The notes beneath the pieces are model-generated. The model saw only the letters and a program-made list of their open reading frames with translations. It had not been told where the DNA came from and ran no database searches. Shown here piece after piece: positions 63,560 to 64,000 of a stretch of DNA of 64,000 bases. The stretch spans positions 3,413,676-3,477,675 of the forward strand of contig NZ_CP121017.1 in the NCBI RefSeq assembly GCF_041468085.1. The letters are read 5' to 3'. Every line of letters starts with the position of its first letter. Within the stretch, counting starts at the first letter, position 1. Both the position numbers and the translations under genes were made by a program. The stretch comes from Tistrella mobilis (GTDB lineage Bacteria; Pseudomonadota; Alphaproteobacteria; Tistrellales; Tistrellaceae).

Positions 63560-64000
63560 GCTTGCAGCCGGACCCGTCCCGGGCCCGCGCACCGGCCGCA
63601 TCGGCCGCGCGCTGGCCGAACGGGGCGCCGACATCCTGCCGGTGACGACGGTCGCCCTGCTGGTGATCGTGATCTGGTATGCGGCGGCCCTTCTGCTCAA
63701 CGCCCCGCAGGCGATCGAACAGCTGGCCCGCAAGGGGGTGACCGACCCTGCCATCGCGGAGCTGATGGCCGAGGCCTTCGCCCAGCGCCGGCCGGTTCTG
63801 CCGACCCCCGATCAGGTGGTGGTGGAAATCGTCACCTCCTCGACCGAACGGCCGGTCGGCAATGTCCGCAACCTGATCACCCATGTGATCGCCACCGCGC
63901 AATCCACCCTCGCCGGCTTCGTGCTCGGCTCGATCCTGGGCCTCGGCCTCGCCATCGGCATGGCTGCGCTCCGGCCGCTGGAGCGCGGCGTACTGCCCTG
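63552..64000 (+). CDS. ABC transporter permease, partial (runs off the window)
   Basis: The first 149 codons of a binding-protein-dependent permease, beginning ATG 63552, 8 bp inside the ATPase gene end. There is a basic N terminus, a first membrane helix (about 32-52), a long periplasmic segment (about 55-100), and a second hydrophobic segment near 115-145 starting with HVIATAQSTLAGF, the family's entry to the membrane core. It partners the ATPase at 62786. The C-terminal part, including the EAA loop, lies beyond the window. Confidence 0.82.
   Translation, partial: MTELAAGPVPGPRTGRIGRALAERGADILPVTTVALLVIVIWYAAALLLNAPQAIEQLARKGVTDPAIAELMAEAFAQRRPVLPTPDQVVVEIVTSSTERPVGNVRNLITHVIATAQSTLAGFVLGSILGLGLAIGMAALRPLERGVLP

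Noticed and set aside
1-64000. CRISPR arrays, tRNA, rRNA, prophage or insertion sequences
   Set aside because: No spaced identical direct repeats of CRISPR type, no cloverleaf with CCA, no transposase and no phage structural genes were seen in the window.

Overview
The window is GC-rich bacterial chromosome (codon third positions are almost all G or C). Gene content points to an aerobic, heterotrophic alphaproteobacterium of the Rhodospirillales type: a methylmalonyl-CoA mutase pair, a periplasmic class I cytochrome c, Fur- and Zur-like boxes, a DUF2336 protein, a PAS_5 protein and many PAS/HAMP signalling proteins. A Tistrella-like organism is my guess; the sequence alone does not prove it. 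I saw no rRNA, tRNA, CRISPR array, prophage or transposase.

Layout. 1-952: a possible small structured transcript ending in a strong terminator, then an array of hairpin repeats. 953-7152: a PhzF protein divergent from its likely MocR regulator, a flavin monooxygenase with a DUF6314 protein, and a biotin carboxylase with a separate biotin carrier. 7256-12113: a DUF1826 gene behind a Zur-like box, regulators (XRE/MmyB, AraC), a PEBP protein, and two small-metabolite exporters. 12193-17321: methylmalonyl-CoA mutase (both subunits) and an enoyl-CoA hydratase-like gene. 17476-23021: two secreted DUF1344-like paralogues, then a Fur-boxed TonB receptor paired with an SbmA/YddA-type ABC protein. 23006-28953: aldo/keto reductase, a second array of the same hairpin repeats, an SDR, a thioredoxin-NHL protein, GNAT, a sirtuin and BluB. 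28990-34341: sensor kinase, DUF2336 protein, cytochrome c, and a uracil-DNA glycosylase-like protein.

34556-42164 is a complete-looking acetoin catabolism locus: the sigma-54 activator AcoR, a palindromic upstream activator region, a near-consensus -24/-12 promoter, then acoX-acoA-acoB-acoC and an SDR, closed by a terminator. No E3 gene is included. 42270-49868: a chemoreceptor, and an iron-siderophore operon (TonB receptor, binding protein, DUF2218-SIP reductase) with a Fur-like box, divergent from a TetR regulator. 49908-54523: a lipoprotein hydrolase, enoyl-CoA hydratase and thiolase, divergent from an MDR oxidoreductase across a PsrA/FadR-like palindrome. 54777-61223: a kinase with a degraded ATP site, a META lipoprotein, an isolated aromatic leader peptide with attenuator, a DsbA-like isomerase, an FAH hydrolase, an EAL phosphodiesterase and a PAS_5 protein. 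61567-64000: a SinR-like HTH protein and the start of a NitT/TauT-type ABC importer that runs off the window.

The most unusual feature is 56702-57180. On the minus strand a promoter is placed so that transcription would begin at the AUG of a 28-codon ORF containing Phe-Tyr-Trp-Trp. It is followed by a perfect 13-bp hairpin and a 63-codon ORF, with no trp or aro gene next to it. Second is the two-hairpin repeat family, present in both orientations at 431-931 and 24136-24352, whose stems show compensatory base changes.
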